Of a stretch of 21,807 nucleotides of DNA, positions 14,214 through 21,666 are shown one piece after another. The notes under the pieces were generated by a model. That model made no database searches and was not told the origin of the DNA. It worked only from the letters and a program-made list of their open reading frames with translations. The stretch lies in assembly GCA_041628225.1 (NCBI GenBank), contig JBFKPQ010000023.1, positions 1 through 21,807 on the forward strand, read 5' to 3'. Within the stretch, counting starts at the first letter, position 1. Every line of letters begins with the position of its first letter. The position numbers and the translations under genes are program-made. This DNA is from JBFKPQ01 sp041628225. Its GTDB lineage: Bacteria > Actinomycetota > Acidimicrobiia > Spongiisociales > JAENVV01.

Positions 14214-14666
14214 ATGGGATCGTTGTTGCTCTGGCTGCATGTACTGGCTGCCGCCACCTGGTTCGGGGCCGCCGTCGCCGTGATGGTGACGACGCCGCGC
14301 ATGCGGACGGCCGGCGGTGATGTGGCGGCCGGCTGGCAACGGCACACCGTGATGCTCGGCGCACGGCTCTTCACGCCGGCTGCCGTCGTCGCCCTGGCGA
14401 CCGGTGTAGGACTCGTCTTGGAGTCGAACGGCGCCTACGAATGGGAGTCGACGTTCGTCGTATTGGGGTTCGCCATGGTCATCGTCGGTGCGTTCGTCGG
14501 CATACGTATCTATGCCCCGTCGGGGCGTCGGGCCGCCGAGCTACATGAGGCCGGGGAGACCTCGGGTCTCGATGCCATCTACGGGCGGGTCCGGACCGTG
14601 GCATGGGTCGAGTTGTTCCTGCTGGCGTTGACGATCTACGCCATGGTCGCCAAGCTCGGTACATGA
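14214..14666 (+). CDS. four-helix integral membrane protein, DUF2269/CopD-like
   Basis: A 150-residue protein with four membrane helices (about 3-24, 45-65, 80-100, 128-147). The LLWLHVLAAATWFGAAVAV start with a His in helix 1 is typical of small bacterial membrane families such as DUF2269 and CopD-like proteins, where His residues may bind haem or copper; which family applies is uncertain. AAGGAGG (14203-14209) lies 4 nt before the ATG. It is 24 nt after the flavin-reductase-like gene and overlaps cinA by 4 nt (ATGA), so it may be cotranscribed with both. No enzymatic motif is visible. Confidence 0.75.
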   Translation: MGSLLLWLHVLAAATWFGAAVAVMVTTPRMRTAGGDVAAGWQRHTVMLGARLFTPAAVVALATGVGLVLESNGAYEWESTFVVLGFAMVIVGAFVGIRIYAPSGRRAAELHEAGETSGLDAIYGRVRTVAWVELFLLALTIYAMVAKLGT

Positions 14667-15904
14667 TCGTCGAGGTCGTGGCGGTCGGGACCGAACTGCT
14701 GCTCGGTCAGATCGTCAACACCAACGCCTCATGGCTGGCGGCGCGGCTGGCCGAGCAAGGCTTCGAGGCCCATCACCAGGTGGTGGTGGGCGACAACCTC
14801 GGTCGCCTCACCGACACGCTCGTCACGGCGATGGACCGGTCGGATGCCGTGATCATCACCGGCGGGATCGGGCCGACCCAGGACGACCTCACTCGTGAGG
14901 CGATGTGCGCCGCCACCGGACGGGACCTGGTGCGCAACGAGGATTACGCACGCCGACTGCGGGAGCGATGGGAATCACTCGGCCGCGTCATGCCGGACAA
15001 CAACCTCCGTCAGGCCGACCATCCGGCCGGAGCCGAGCAGCTTCCGAATCCGAAAGGCACTGCGCCGGGCTTGGCGCTGCACCACGGCGACGCCTGGCTG
15101 TTCGCTCTTCCGGGCGTGCCGCAGGAGATGCATCTTCTCATGACCGACCACGTGATCCCACGGTTGCGAGCCGCCGCCGGCGTCGACGGGATCTTGGTGT
15201 CGCGACTGTTGCGGACGTGGGGTCGGACCGAGTCGCAGGTGGCCGAGATGCTCGACGACCTGTTCCAGGCGTCGACGAACCCGTCGGTGGCGTTCCTGGC
15301 GTCGTCGGGCGAGATCAAGGTGCGGATCAGTGCACAGGCCGAAACCGAGGCTGCCGCGCGGGCGCTCATCGCTCCGGTCGAAGTTGTGGTGCGGGAACGG
15401 CTGGGTCGCTCGGTGTTCGGAGCCGACGACGACACGATCGGCGTGGTGGTGGTGCGCGCCCTCGTGGAGAGGGGTTGGATGATCGCCACGGCCGAATCGG
15501 CGACCGCCGGCCTCGTCAGCGCCGCGCTGACCGCGGTACCCGGCTCGTCAGCGGTGATGCGCGGGGGAGTGGTGGCCTACGCGACCGAACTGAAAGAACG
15601 GCTGCTGGGCGTCCCGGACGCTCTCATGGCGTCCGAAGGCGTGGTCAGCGAGGCCACGGCGCTGGCGATGGCCGACGGCGTGGTCAAGGCGACTGGTGCC
15701 GATGTCGGGGTGGCAGTGACCGGTTCGGCGGGTCCGGACCCCCAAGAGCAGCCGCCCGGCACGATGATCATCGCGGTGCGCACTCCCGAGGGAGTCGGGG
15801 TGCGTACCCTGCGCCTGCCCGGTGATCGCGAGCGGGTCCGCACGTACGCGACGACCGCCGCTCTCCAGTTCGTGCGGCTGGCGGTGTCGGGGGACTGGTG
15901 GTAG
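14663..15904 (+). CDS. cinA: CinA-family protein (competence/damage-inducible; NMN deamidase)
   Basis: A 413-residue CinA with an N-terminal MoCF-biosynthesis-like (COG1058) domain and a C-terminal CinA/PncC domain that in other bacteria deamidates nicotinamide mononucleotide. The N-domain shows VGTELLLGQIVNTN and GGIGPTQDDLTREA. The C-domain (from about 255) shows ESATAGLVSAAL where most have ESCTGGLIA, then GGVVAYATELKERLLGV and VTGSAGPDPQEQPPGT. The serine is kept but neighbours differ, so activity is likely yet unproven. ATG 14663 overlaps the previous stop (ATGA), and the protein begins MIVEVVAVGTE as expected. The cinA-thpR-recA order is known from other bacteria. Confidence 0.93.
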   Translation: MIVEVVAVGTELLLGQIVNTNASWLAARLAEQGFEAHHQVVVGDNLGRLTDTLVTAMDRSDAVIITGGIGPTQDDLTREAMCAATGRDLVRNEDYARRLRERWESLGRVMPDNNLRQADHPAGAEQLPNPKGTAPGLALHHGDAWLFALPGVPQEMHLLMTDHVIPRLRAAAGVDGILVSRLLRTWGRTESQVAEMLDDLFQASTNPSVAFLASSGEIKVRISAQAETEAAARALIAPVEVVVRERLGRSVFGADDDTIGVVVVRALVERGWMIATAESATAGLVSAALTAVPGSSAVMRGGVVAYATELKERLLGVPDALMASEGVVSEATALAMADGVVKATGADVGVAVTGSAGPDPQEQPPGTMIIAVRTPEGVGVRTLRLPGDRERVRTYATTAALQFVRLAVSGDWW

Positions 15905-16443
15905 GTCGGCTGTTCGTGGCGCTCGGTCTCTCCGACGACACCCGTCACGCACTCGCCGCCTACCTGACCGACCATCTCGACCCGCTGCCGGGGTCGGTGG
16001 TGCCGCCCCAGAACTGGCATCTGACGCTGCGGTTCCTCGGTGACGTGGCCCCGGACCGCTACGACCGCCTGCTGTTCGAGCTGTCCGAAGCCGACCTGGG
16101 CGAGCCGTTTGCGATGTCCTACGGAGGATTGGGCGCCTTCCCGAAGCCAGGCAAGGCCACCGTGCTCTGGCTCGGGGTGGACCGGGGCGAAGCGGCCGTG
16201 ACCGAACTGGCCGCCGCGGTCGAACGAGCCACCGTGGCGGCAGGCTTCCCACCCGAAGATCGCCCGTTCCGTCCCCATCTCACCCTCGCCCGGATTCGGC
16301 CTCCCCGAGACGTATGGCGCTGGCTCGAGGCCGAGCCGGTCCCGCCCCTCGGCGTGGCCGTCGGGGCAGTCGGGGTCTATCAGAGCCACCTCGGCGACGG
16401 TTCCGCCCGGTACGAACTCCTCGACGAGATTCCGCTCGGCTAG
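15898..16443 (+). CDS. thpR: RNA 2',3'-cyclic phosphodiesterase (2H family, ThpR/LigT)
   Basis: A 181-residue 2H phosphoesterase that opens 2',3'-cyclic phosphates on RNA ends and can ligate 2'-5' tRNA halves in vitro. Both catalytic HxTx motifs are present: NWHLTLRF (His41, Thr43) and PHLTLARI (His127, Thr129). The start RLFVALGL is typical. The GTG at 15898 lies 4-5 nt after GGGGG and overlaps the cinA stop by 7 nt, so it is translationally coupled. The recA promoter and LexA box begin just after its stop. Confidence 0.92.
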   Translation: MVGRLFVALGLSDDTRHALAAYLTDHLDPLPGSVVPPQNWHLTLRFLGDVAPDRYDRLLFELSEADLGEPFAMSYGGLGAFPKPGKATVLWLGVDRGEAAVTELAAAVERATVAAGFPPEDRPFRPHLTLARIRPPRDVWRWLEAEPVPPLGVAVGAVGVYQSHLGDGSARYELLDEIPLG

Positions 16444-16454
16444 AAATCCCTCGA

Positions 16455-16477
16455 TCGAACACGTGTTCGTGTATGCT
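16455..16477 (+). promoter_or_regulatory. LexA (SOS) box and -10 of recA
   Basis: TCGAACACGTGTTCGT at 16455-16470 fits the actinobacterial SOS box TCGAAC-N4-GTTCGA at all but the last base; its 14-bp core (16456-16469) is a perfect palindrome. TATGCT at 16472-16477 follows directly as a -10, so LexA would cover the -35/spacer region. RecA synthesis should therefore be damage-induced and separable from cinA-thpR readthrough. Confidence 0.85.
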
Positions 16478-16483
16478 TCCGGC

Positions 16484-16514
16484 ACGGTTTCTGTCACAGA
16501 CGGTTTCTACGGTT
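16484..16514 (+). repeat. short direct repeats in the recA leader
   Basis: ACGGTTTCT occurs at 16484-16492 and 16500-16508 (period 16), followed by a partial third ACGGTT at 16509-16514. The stretch between includes TCTGTCACAGA (16490-16500), a perfect inverted repeat around one base. It lies where the recA transcript would begin. Confidence 0.6.
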
Positions 16515-16560
16515 CGAAGACGAGTCGCCGCCCGGCGAGCCGAACGAGAAGGAGTTGACG

Positions 16561-17607
16561 GTGGAGCGAGACAAAGCTCTTGACATGGCGATGAGCCAGA
16601 TCGAACGGCAGTTCGGCAAAGGCGCCATCATGAAGCTCGGCGAGCAAGCAACCCGCAAGGCGGCCTCCATTTCGACAGGCGCATTGTCTGTCGACCTGGC
16701 GCTCGGCATCGGCGGCGTACCGCGTGGCCGCGTCGTCGAGATCTACGGACCGGAGGCGAGCGGCAAGACGACCCTGGCGCTCCACGTCGTAGCCGAAGCG
16801 CAGCGCAACGGCGGTATCGCCGCCTTCATCGACGCCGAGCACGCACTCGATCCGATCTACGCCAAATCCCTCGGGGTCGACGTCGACGAACTGCTCATCT
16901 CCCAGCCGGACACAGGAGAGCAGGCCCTCGAGATCGCCGACACCCTCATCCGATCCGGCGCCCTCGACGTGTTGGTCATCGACTCGGTGGCGGCACTCGT
17001 GCCACGCGCCGAGATCGAAGGCGAGATGGGCGACACACACGTCGGCTTGCAGGCCCGCCTCATGTCCCAGGCGCTCCGCAAGCTGACCGGCAACCTCCAC
17101 CGTTCGATGACGACGGCGATCTTCATCAACCAGCTGCGTGAAAAGATCGGCGTCATGTTCGGATCTCCCGAAACCACTCCGGGTGGCCGAGCGCTGAAGT
17201 TCTACTCGTCGGTCCGGATCGATGTCCGGCGGATCGAAGCGATCAAAGAAGGCCAGGAGAACGTGGGTAACCGGGTTCGGGCCAAGATCGTCAAGAACAA
17301 GATGGCGCCGCCTTTCCGGCTGGCCGAGTTCGACATCATGTTCGGTGAGGGCATCTCTCGTGAGGGCAGCCTGCTGGACGTCGCCGTCGAGCAGGGCATC
17401 GTCCGCAAGAGCGGCGCCTGGTACAGCTACGACGACGATCAGCTCGGTCAGGGTCGGGAAGCGGCCAAGCGGTTCCTTCGGGAGAACCCCGAAGTGGCCA
17501 TGCAGCTCCAAGACCGGGTCCTCCAGGCGGTCGGTCTCCTCGAGACGGACGAAGACGAGGCCGAACCGGAGGCCGAAGGCGAGCTCGCCGACACAACCGA
17601 GGACTAG
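16561..17607 (+). CDS. recA: RecA recombinase
   Basis: A 348-residue RecA, usual length, which forms filaments on single-stranded DNA, drives strand exchange and triggers LexA self-cleavage. Walker A GPEASGKTT (63-71, Lys69), Walker B LDVLVIDSVAAL (about 133-144), the MAW-type QALRKLTG region and the FINQLREKIGVMFG L2-adjacent segment are intact. The acidic C-terminal tail (rich in Asp/Glu) is typical. I start at GTG 16561, 6 nt after AAGGAG (16549-16554); the TTG at 16555 touches that site and is too close. A LexA box and -10 lie about 90-100 nt upstream. No intein is present. recX, usually next, is absent. Confidence 0.97.
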   Translation: MERDKALDMAMSQIERQFGKGAIMKLGEQATRKAASISTGALSVDLALGIGGVPRGRVVEIYGPEASGKTTLALHVVAEAQRNGGIAAFIDAEHALDPIYAKSLGVDVDELLISQPDTGEQALEIADTLIRSGALDVLVIDSVAALVPRAEIEGEMGDTHVGLQARLMSQALRKLTGNLHRSMTTAIFINQLREKIGVMFGSPETTPGGRALKFYSSVRIDVRRIEAIKEGQENVGNRVRAKIVKNKMAPPFRLAEFDIMFGEGISREGSLLDVAVEQGIVRKSGAWYSYDDDQLGQGREAAKRFLRENPEVAMQLQDRVLQAVGLLETDEDEAEPEAEGELADTTED

Positions 17608-17613
17608 TCCTCG
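17598..17613. repeat. 16-bp perfect palindrome over the recA stop codon
   Basis: CGAGGACTAGTCCTCG reads the same on both strands, with the recA TAG stop in its centre. In RNA it can form a 6-bp stem with a CUAG loop. No T-run follows, so terminator function is doubtful. Confidence 0.6.
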
Positions 17614-17819
17614 ACAAGAAGTGGCCCGTGGAGACGTCGACTCGGGTACGATGCGACGTACAACCCATTGAAACGCAATACGAAACCACGTAGTACCACG
17701 GACCTGGATGTCGACGATGTTGGAGCACGAACCCGGCTGATCTCGTAACGGCGAACGCCCCATGGCGTGTGCCCTTCTCGTCGGTATTTCTCGTGGCGCT
17801 GCCGAAAGGCAGGGACCAA
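17614..17819 (+). other. long spacer between recA and rny
   Basis: This spacer of about 206 nt has no protein-coding feature I can support. It holds TACGAT at 17647-17652 and an AGGCAGGGA ribosome binding site at 17808-17816 before rny. A six-codon frame (17652-17672, MRRTTH) is probably chance. If TACGAT is used, the rny leader is about 160 nt long. I see no riboswitch or RNA family that I recognise. Confidence 0.5.
17647..17652 (+). promoter_or_regulatory. candidate -10 for rny
   Basis: TACGAT is a good TANNNT -10 between recA and rny; no matching TTGACA-like -35 is seen at 16-19 nt upstream. Confidence 0.4.
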
Positions 17820-19364
17820 ATGGTGGAATCCATCACGACGGTGGTCGTGGGGTCTCTGGCGGTGATCGTTGCGGCAGCGGCAGGCTTTTTCTTCGCCATG
17901 GCTCGCTCCCGCCGTTCACTCCAGGGGGCCGAGCACGACTCCGAGTCGATCGTGTCCGACGCGCGGCTGCAAGCCCAGCGCATCCTCACCCGGGCCGAGG
18001 AGGAAGCCCGGGCCCTGGCAGAGACCTATCGCGACCGTGAAGACGCCACGCTCGAACATCGGCGTATCGAGGTCAAGTCGTCCGAGGATCGCCTCGGCCA
18101 GCGCGAGGAGACCCTCGAACAACGGGCCTCGAATCTCGCGCAGCGTGAACAGTTGCTCATCACCCGAGAGCACGAGGTCGCCGAGCTGCGGTCACAAGCC
18201 GACGTGCTGCGAGAGGAAGCCCGCTCTCAACTCGAACGGCTGGCCGGGTTCGATTCCCGCAACGCCAAGGAAGAACTCCTGGCCCAGGTCGAAGACGAGG
18301 CCCGTCGCGAAGCGATGATCCTCGTCCGGGACATGGAGGTGAAAGCGCGCGAGGAAGCCGAACGCCGCGCCAAGCGCATCCTGACCACGGCCATCCAGCG
18401 ACTCGCCGCCGAAGTCGTGTCCGAATCCACCATCTCGATGGTAGAGCTGCCCACCGACGACATGAAGGGGCGGATCATCGGGCGGGAGGGTCGCAACATC
18501 CGGGCGTTCGAGTCGATCACTGGCGTCAATCTGGTGGTCGACGACACCCCCGAGGCGGTGTCGCTGTCGTCGTTCGATCCGGTGCGGCGTGAGATCGCCC
18601 GGCAGACGCTCGAGATGCTCGTCGCGGACGGCCGCATCCACCCGGCGTCCATCGAGCAGTTCCACGAAAAGGCACACGCCCAGGTCGAGCAGTCGATCCG
18701 TGACGCCGGGGAGTGGGCCCTCCTGGAGGTTGGCATCTCCCGTATGCATCCGGAACTCGTCACGCTGATGGGTCGGCTGCAGTTCCGCACGTCGTACGGC
18801 CAGAACGTGCTGAAGCACTCGGTGGAGGCCGCCCACGTGGCCGGCATGCTCGCCGCCGAGATCGGCGTCGATCCGGTGCCGGTGAAGCGGTCGGCGCTCC
18901 TGCACGATGTCGGCAAGGCCGTCACCCACGAGGTGGAGGGCTCCCACGCTCTCATCGGTTCGGAGATCGCCCGCCGGTTCGGTGAGGATCCCGCCATCGT
19001 CCACGGTATCGAGGCCCACCACAACGAGGTGGAGCCGCGCACTCTGCTCGCGGTGCTGGTCCAAGCCGCCGACGCCGTGTCGGCCGCCCGTCCGGGGGCT
19101 CGGCGCGAGACGTTGGAGGCCTATGTGCGGCGACTCGAACGGCTCGAGTCGCTGGCGGCCGGTTTCGATGGTGTCGAGAAGGTCTACGCCATGCAGGCGG
19201 GTCGGGAAGTGCGTGTTGTGGTCGATCCGGGAGCCCTGGACGATCTCGCCGCCGCCGACCTGGCACGACGCATCAGCCGGCGCCTGGAGGAAGACCTCCA
19301 GTATCCCGGCCAGATCCAGGTGACCGTGATCCGTGAGTATCGGGTGACCGACTACGCTCGTTAG
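17820..19364 (+). CDS. rny: ribonuclease Y
   Basis: A 514-residue membrane-anchored endoribonuclease that initiates mRNA decay in bacteria lacking or supplementing RNase E. An N-terminal membrane helix (about 5-27) precedes a long coiled coil (about 30-190, rich in Glu/Arg/Ala heptads), a KH RNA-binding domain with GRIIGREGRN (about 218-227) and an HD domain with LLHDVGKA (His362, Asp363). EAHHNEVEP follows as expected. I start at ATG 17820, 4 nt after AGGCAGGGA, so that the helix is at the N-terminus; an open extension to 17769 would place extra residues before it. miaB starts 5 nt after its stop, so rny-miaB-miaA-dapF may be one transcript. Confidence 0.95.
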   Translation: MVESITTVVVGSLAVIVAAAAGFFFAMARSRRSLQGAEHDSESIVSDARLQAQRILTRAEEEARALAETYRDREDATLEHRRIEVKSSEDRLGQREETLEQRASNLAQREQLLITREHEVAELRSQADVLREEARSQLERLAGFDSRNAKEELLAQVEDEARREAMILVRDMEVKAREEAERRAKRILTTAIQRLAAEVVSESTISMVELPTDDMKGRIIGREGRNIRAFESITGVNLVVDDTPEAVSLSSFDPVRREIARQTLEMLVADGRIHPASIEQFHEKAHAQVEQSIRDAGEWALLEVGISRMHPELVTLMGRLQFRTSYGQNVLKHSVEAAHVAGMLAAEIGVDPVPVKRSALLHDVGKAVTHEVEGSHALIGSEIARRFGEDPAIVHGIEAHHNEVEPRTLLAVLVQAADAVSAARPGARRETLEAYVRRLERLESLAAGFDGVEKVYAMQAGREVRVVVDPGALDDLAAADLARRISRRLEEDLQYPGQIQVTVIREYRVTDYAR

Positions 19365-19369
19365 CCGTC

Positions 19370-20749
19370 ATGGCCGAGCCAGTCTTTCTCGCCCCTCCTC
19401 GCCGCAAGGAACGACGACCCGTCACTCGGGCGGGTCAGTCGTATTTCCTGCGCACGTTCGGCTGCCAGATGAACGAACACGACTCCGAGCGGGTCGCCGG
19501 CCTGCTCGAAGCCGACGGCATGGTGCCCGCCGGTTCGGTGGAAGACGCCGACGTCGTGTTCATCAACACGTGCACGATCCGCGAGAACGCCGACAACAAG
19601 CTGTACGGCAACCTCGGGCAGCTGAAGCCCCTGAAGGACGCCCGGCCGGACCGCCTCCTGATCGTCGGTGGGTGCGCCGCCCAAAAGGACCGTGATCTGG
19701 TGCGAGAGCGGGCGCCGTGGGTCGACGTCGTCCTCGGGACCCACAACCTCGACCGGGTGGTGGACCTCATGGACCATGCCCAGGAGTGGGGCCCCATCAC
19801 CGAGATCGTCGACGAACTACAGGAGATGCCGTCCGAGCTACCCGTGCGCAGGGAGGTCGACCACGCCGCCTGGGTGACGATTCAGATCGGCTGCAACAAC
19901 ACGTGCACCTTCTGCATCGTCCCGTCGGTTCGGGGCCACGAGATCAGCCGCCGTCCCGGCGACATCATTCGCGAGATCACCCAATTGGCGGCCGAAGGCG
20001 TCGTCGAGGTGACGTTGTTGGGCCAGAACGTCAACACCTACGGCCGAGACCTGGCCATCGACGGACGGCGCCGCCCGGTGTTCGCCGATCTGTTGCGTCG
20101 AGTCGGCGAGGTCGAGGGGATCCGTCGGATCCGTTACACGTCGCCGCATCCGGCCGATTTCCGGGCCGACGTTGCCGAGGCGATGGCCGAGACCGCCGCC
20201 GTGTGCGAACAGCTGCACTTGCCGCTCCAGTCCGGCTCAGATCGGATCTTGGCGGCCATGCACCGCGGCTACAACCAGCAACGGTTCCTGGACCGCCTGG
20301 CGCTGGCCCGCCGCACCATTCCGGGCCTGACGGTCTCGACGGACATCATCGTCGGCTTTCCCGGCGAGACCGACGACGACTTCGAGGCGACCATGGACGT
20401 GGTCACCCACGCCCGGTTCGATTCGGCGTTCATGTTCCAGTTCTCGCCGCGGCCCGGCACCGCCGCCGCCGACATGGACGAACAGATCCCCAAAGACGTC
20501 GTGCAGAAACGGTTCGAGCGGCTCGTGGCGATCCAGAACGAGATCTCCTATCAGAGCAACATCGCCGACGTCGGCAAGCGGTTCGAGGTGCTGGTCGAAG
20601 GTCCGTCCCGAAAGGACCCCCGGGTCGCCACCACCCGAACCCGGGGCGGCAAGATCGTGCACGTGGCTGGGGTGCCGGACACCGGGACGTTCCTCGATGT
20701 CGTCGTGACCGACGCCGGCAAGCACCATCTGATCGGGAGTCCGGTCTGA
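19370..20749 (+). CDS. miaB: tRNA-2-methylthio-N6-dimethylallyladenosine synthase MiaB
   Basis: A 459-residue radical SAM methylthiotransferase that adds the 2-methylthio group to i6A37 of tRNAs, the step after MiaA. The N-terminal UPF0004 domain holds the auxiliary cluster cysteines Cys32 (FGCQMN), Cys68 (NTCTIREN) and Cys102 (GGCAAQ). The radical SAM motif CNNTCTFC gives Cys175, Cys179 and Cys182. The C-terminal TRAM-like domain runs from about 385. ATG 19370 is 5 nt after the rny stop and lacks a clear ribosome binding site, so translation probably continues from rny. The N-terminal 20 residues before the conserved core are basic and Pro-rich. miaA follows with an overlap. Confidence 0.96.
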   Translation: MAEPVFLAPPRRKERRPVTRAGQSYFLRTFGCQMNEHDSERVAGLLEADGMVPAGSVEDADVVFINTCTIRENADNKLYGNLGQLKPLKDARPDRLLIVGGCAAQKDRDLVRERAPWVDVVLGTHNLDRVVDLMDHAQEWGPITEIVDELQEMPSELPVRREVDHAAWVTIQIGCNNTCTFCIVPSVRGHEISRRPGDIIREITQLAAEGVVEVTLLGQNVNTYGRDLAIDGRRRPVFADLLRRVGEVEGIRRIRYTSPHPADFRADVAEAMAETAAVCEQLHLPLQSGSDRILAAMHRGYNQQRFLDRLALARRTIPGLTVSTDIIVGFPGETDDDFEATMDVVTHARFDSAFMFQFSPRPGTAAADMDEQIPKDVVQKRFERLVAIQNEISYQSNIADVGKRFEVLVEGPSRKDPRVATTRTRGGKIVHVAGVPDTGTFLDVVVTDAGKHHLIGSPV

Positions 20750-21666
20750 TCCCTCTGGCCATCGTCGGGCCGACGGCATCCGGCAAGAGCGCTCTGGCGC
20801 ACCGTCTGGCGAGAGAGACGGGCGCGGTGGTCGTCTCGGTCGACTCGATGCAGGTGTACCGCGGCATGGATATCGGGACGGCCAAGCCGAGCCTGTCCGA
20901 CCGCACCGAGGTGGATTACGAGCTGGTCGACGTCGCCGATCCGGCCGACGAATACACCGTGGCCGACGTTCAGCGCGACGGTCGCGCGGCCCTCGACCGG
21001 GCCGCCGCCGCGGGGCGGCCGGCCATCATCGCCGGCGGATCCGGTCTCCACTTCCGGGCGATCGTCGACCCGATGGAGTTTCCGCCGCACGACCCGGCCG
21101 TACGAGCCGAGATCCGCGCTCTGCCGGCCGCCGACGCGGTGGCTGAGCTCGTCGGGGCCGATCCGGCCGTCGGCGCGGTGGTGGATCTGGCGAACCCCCG
21201 ACGCGTGGAGCGGGCATTGGAGATCGTCCGTCTCACCGGGCTGACGCCGACGGAGCGGGCCGCCCATCCCGATGCTCGGCGGCTCGCTGCCTATGAACCG
21301 GAACGACCGTTCGTGGGTGTCGGGGTCGACCCGGGCGACGGCCTGGCCGATCGGGTGCGGAGCCGGTTTCGGGCGATGCTCGACGCCGGGTTGCTCGACG
21401 AGGTCGCGAGCCTCGCCGCCCGGCTCGGACCGACGGCCCGCCAGGCGGTCGGTTACAAGGAACTGCTGCCCGTCGTGGCAGGTGATGTGTCGCTGGCAGA
21501 CGGGACGGAGGCGGCGGTGGCGGCCACGATGGCGCTGGCGAAACGGCAGCGCACTTTCTTCCGGCGTGATCCCCGGCTGGAGTGGTTGCCGTGGTCCGAC
21601 GATCCGGCCGAGCGGTGGTCGGCGTTACGGTATGCGACCGATAGGGTGGTGTCGTGGACTTCGTGA
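20746..21666 (+). CDS. miaA: tRNA dimethylallyltransferase MiaA, apparent CTG start
   Basis: A 306-residue enzyme that transfers dimethylallyl from DMAPP to A37 of tRNAs reading UNN codons, giving the MiaB substrate. The P-loop GPTASGKS (8-15), DSMQVYRGMDIGTAKP (33-48) and GGSGLHFR motifs are present, and the C-terminal RQ/FFRRDPRLEW region is normal. No ATG, GTG or TTG fits: the residues just before the P-loop region are CTG ATC CCT CTG GCC. CTG 20746 overlaps the miaB stop (CTGA) and has GGGAG (20735-20739) 6 nt upstream, so I take it as the start, giving the usual length. The frame is open far upstream only inside miaB. dapF overlaps its 3' end by 13 nt. Confidence 0.93.
   Translation: MIPLAIVGPTASGKSALAHRLARETGAVVVSVDSMQVYRGMDIGTAKPSLSDRTEVDYELVDVADPADEYTVADVQRDGRAALDRAAAAGRPAIIAGGSGLHFRAIVDPMEFPPHDPAVRAEIRALPAADAVAELVGADPAVGAVVDLANPRRVERALEIVRLTGLTPTERAAHPDARRLAAYEPERPFVGVGVDPGDGLADRVRSRFRAMLDAGLLDEVASLAARLGPTARQAVGYKELLPVVAGDVSLADGTEAAVAATMALAKRQRTFFRRDPRLEWLPWSDDPAERWSALRYATDRVVSWTS
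21642..21647 (+). promoter_or_regulatory. candidate -10 for a leaderless dapF transcript
   Basis: TAGGGT, inside the end of miaA, ends 6 nt before the GTG at 21654 and no ribosome binding site lies between. dapF could thus have its own leaderless transcript besides the operon mRNA. Confidence 0.35.

Noticed and set aside
12894..14345. 483-codon minus-strand frame across the deacetylase and flavin-reductase genes
   Set aside because: It overlaps two genes with intact family motifs in other frames and shows only Arg/Pro/His-rich shadow sequence.
16555..16557. TTG as the recA start
   Set aside because: It directly follows AAGGAG with no spacing; the GTG 6 nt later is well placed.
17652..17672. 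Six-codon frame (MRRTTH) as a leader peptide
   Set aside because: No ribosome binding site and no repeated codons typical of attenuation; its ATG overlaps the candidate -10.
19717..20745. Upstream extension of the miaA frame
   Set aside because: It lies inside miaB in another frame and is Arg-rich shadow sequence; normal MiaA length is reached from CTG 20746.
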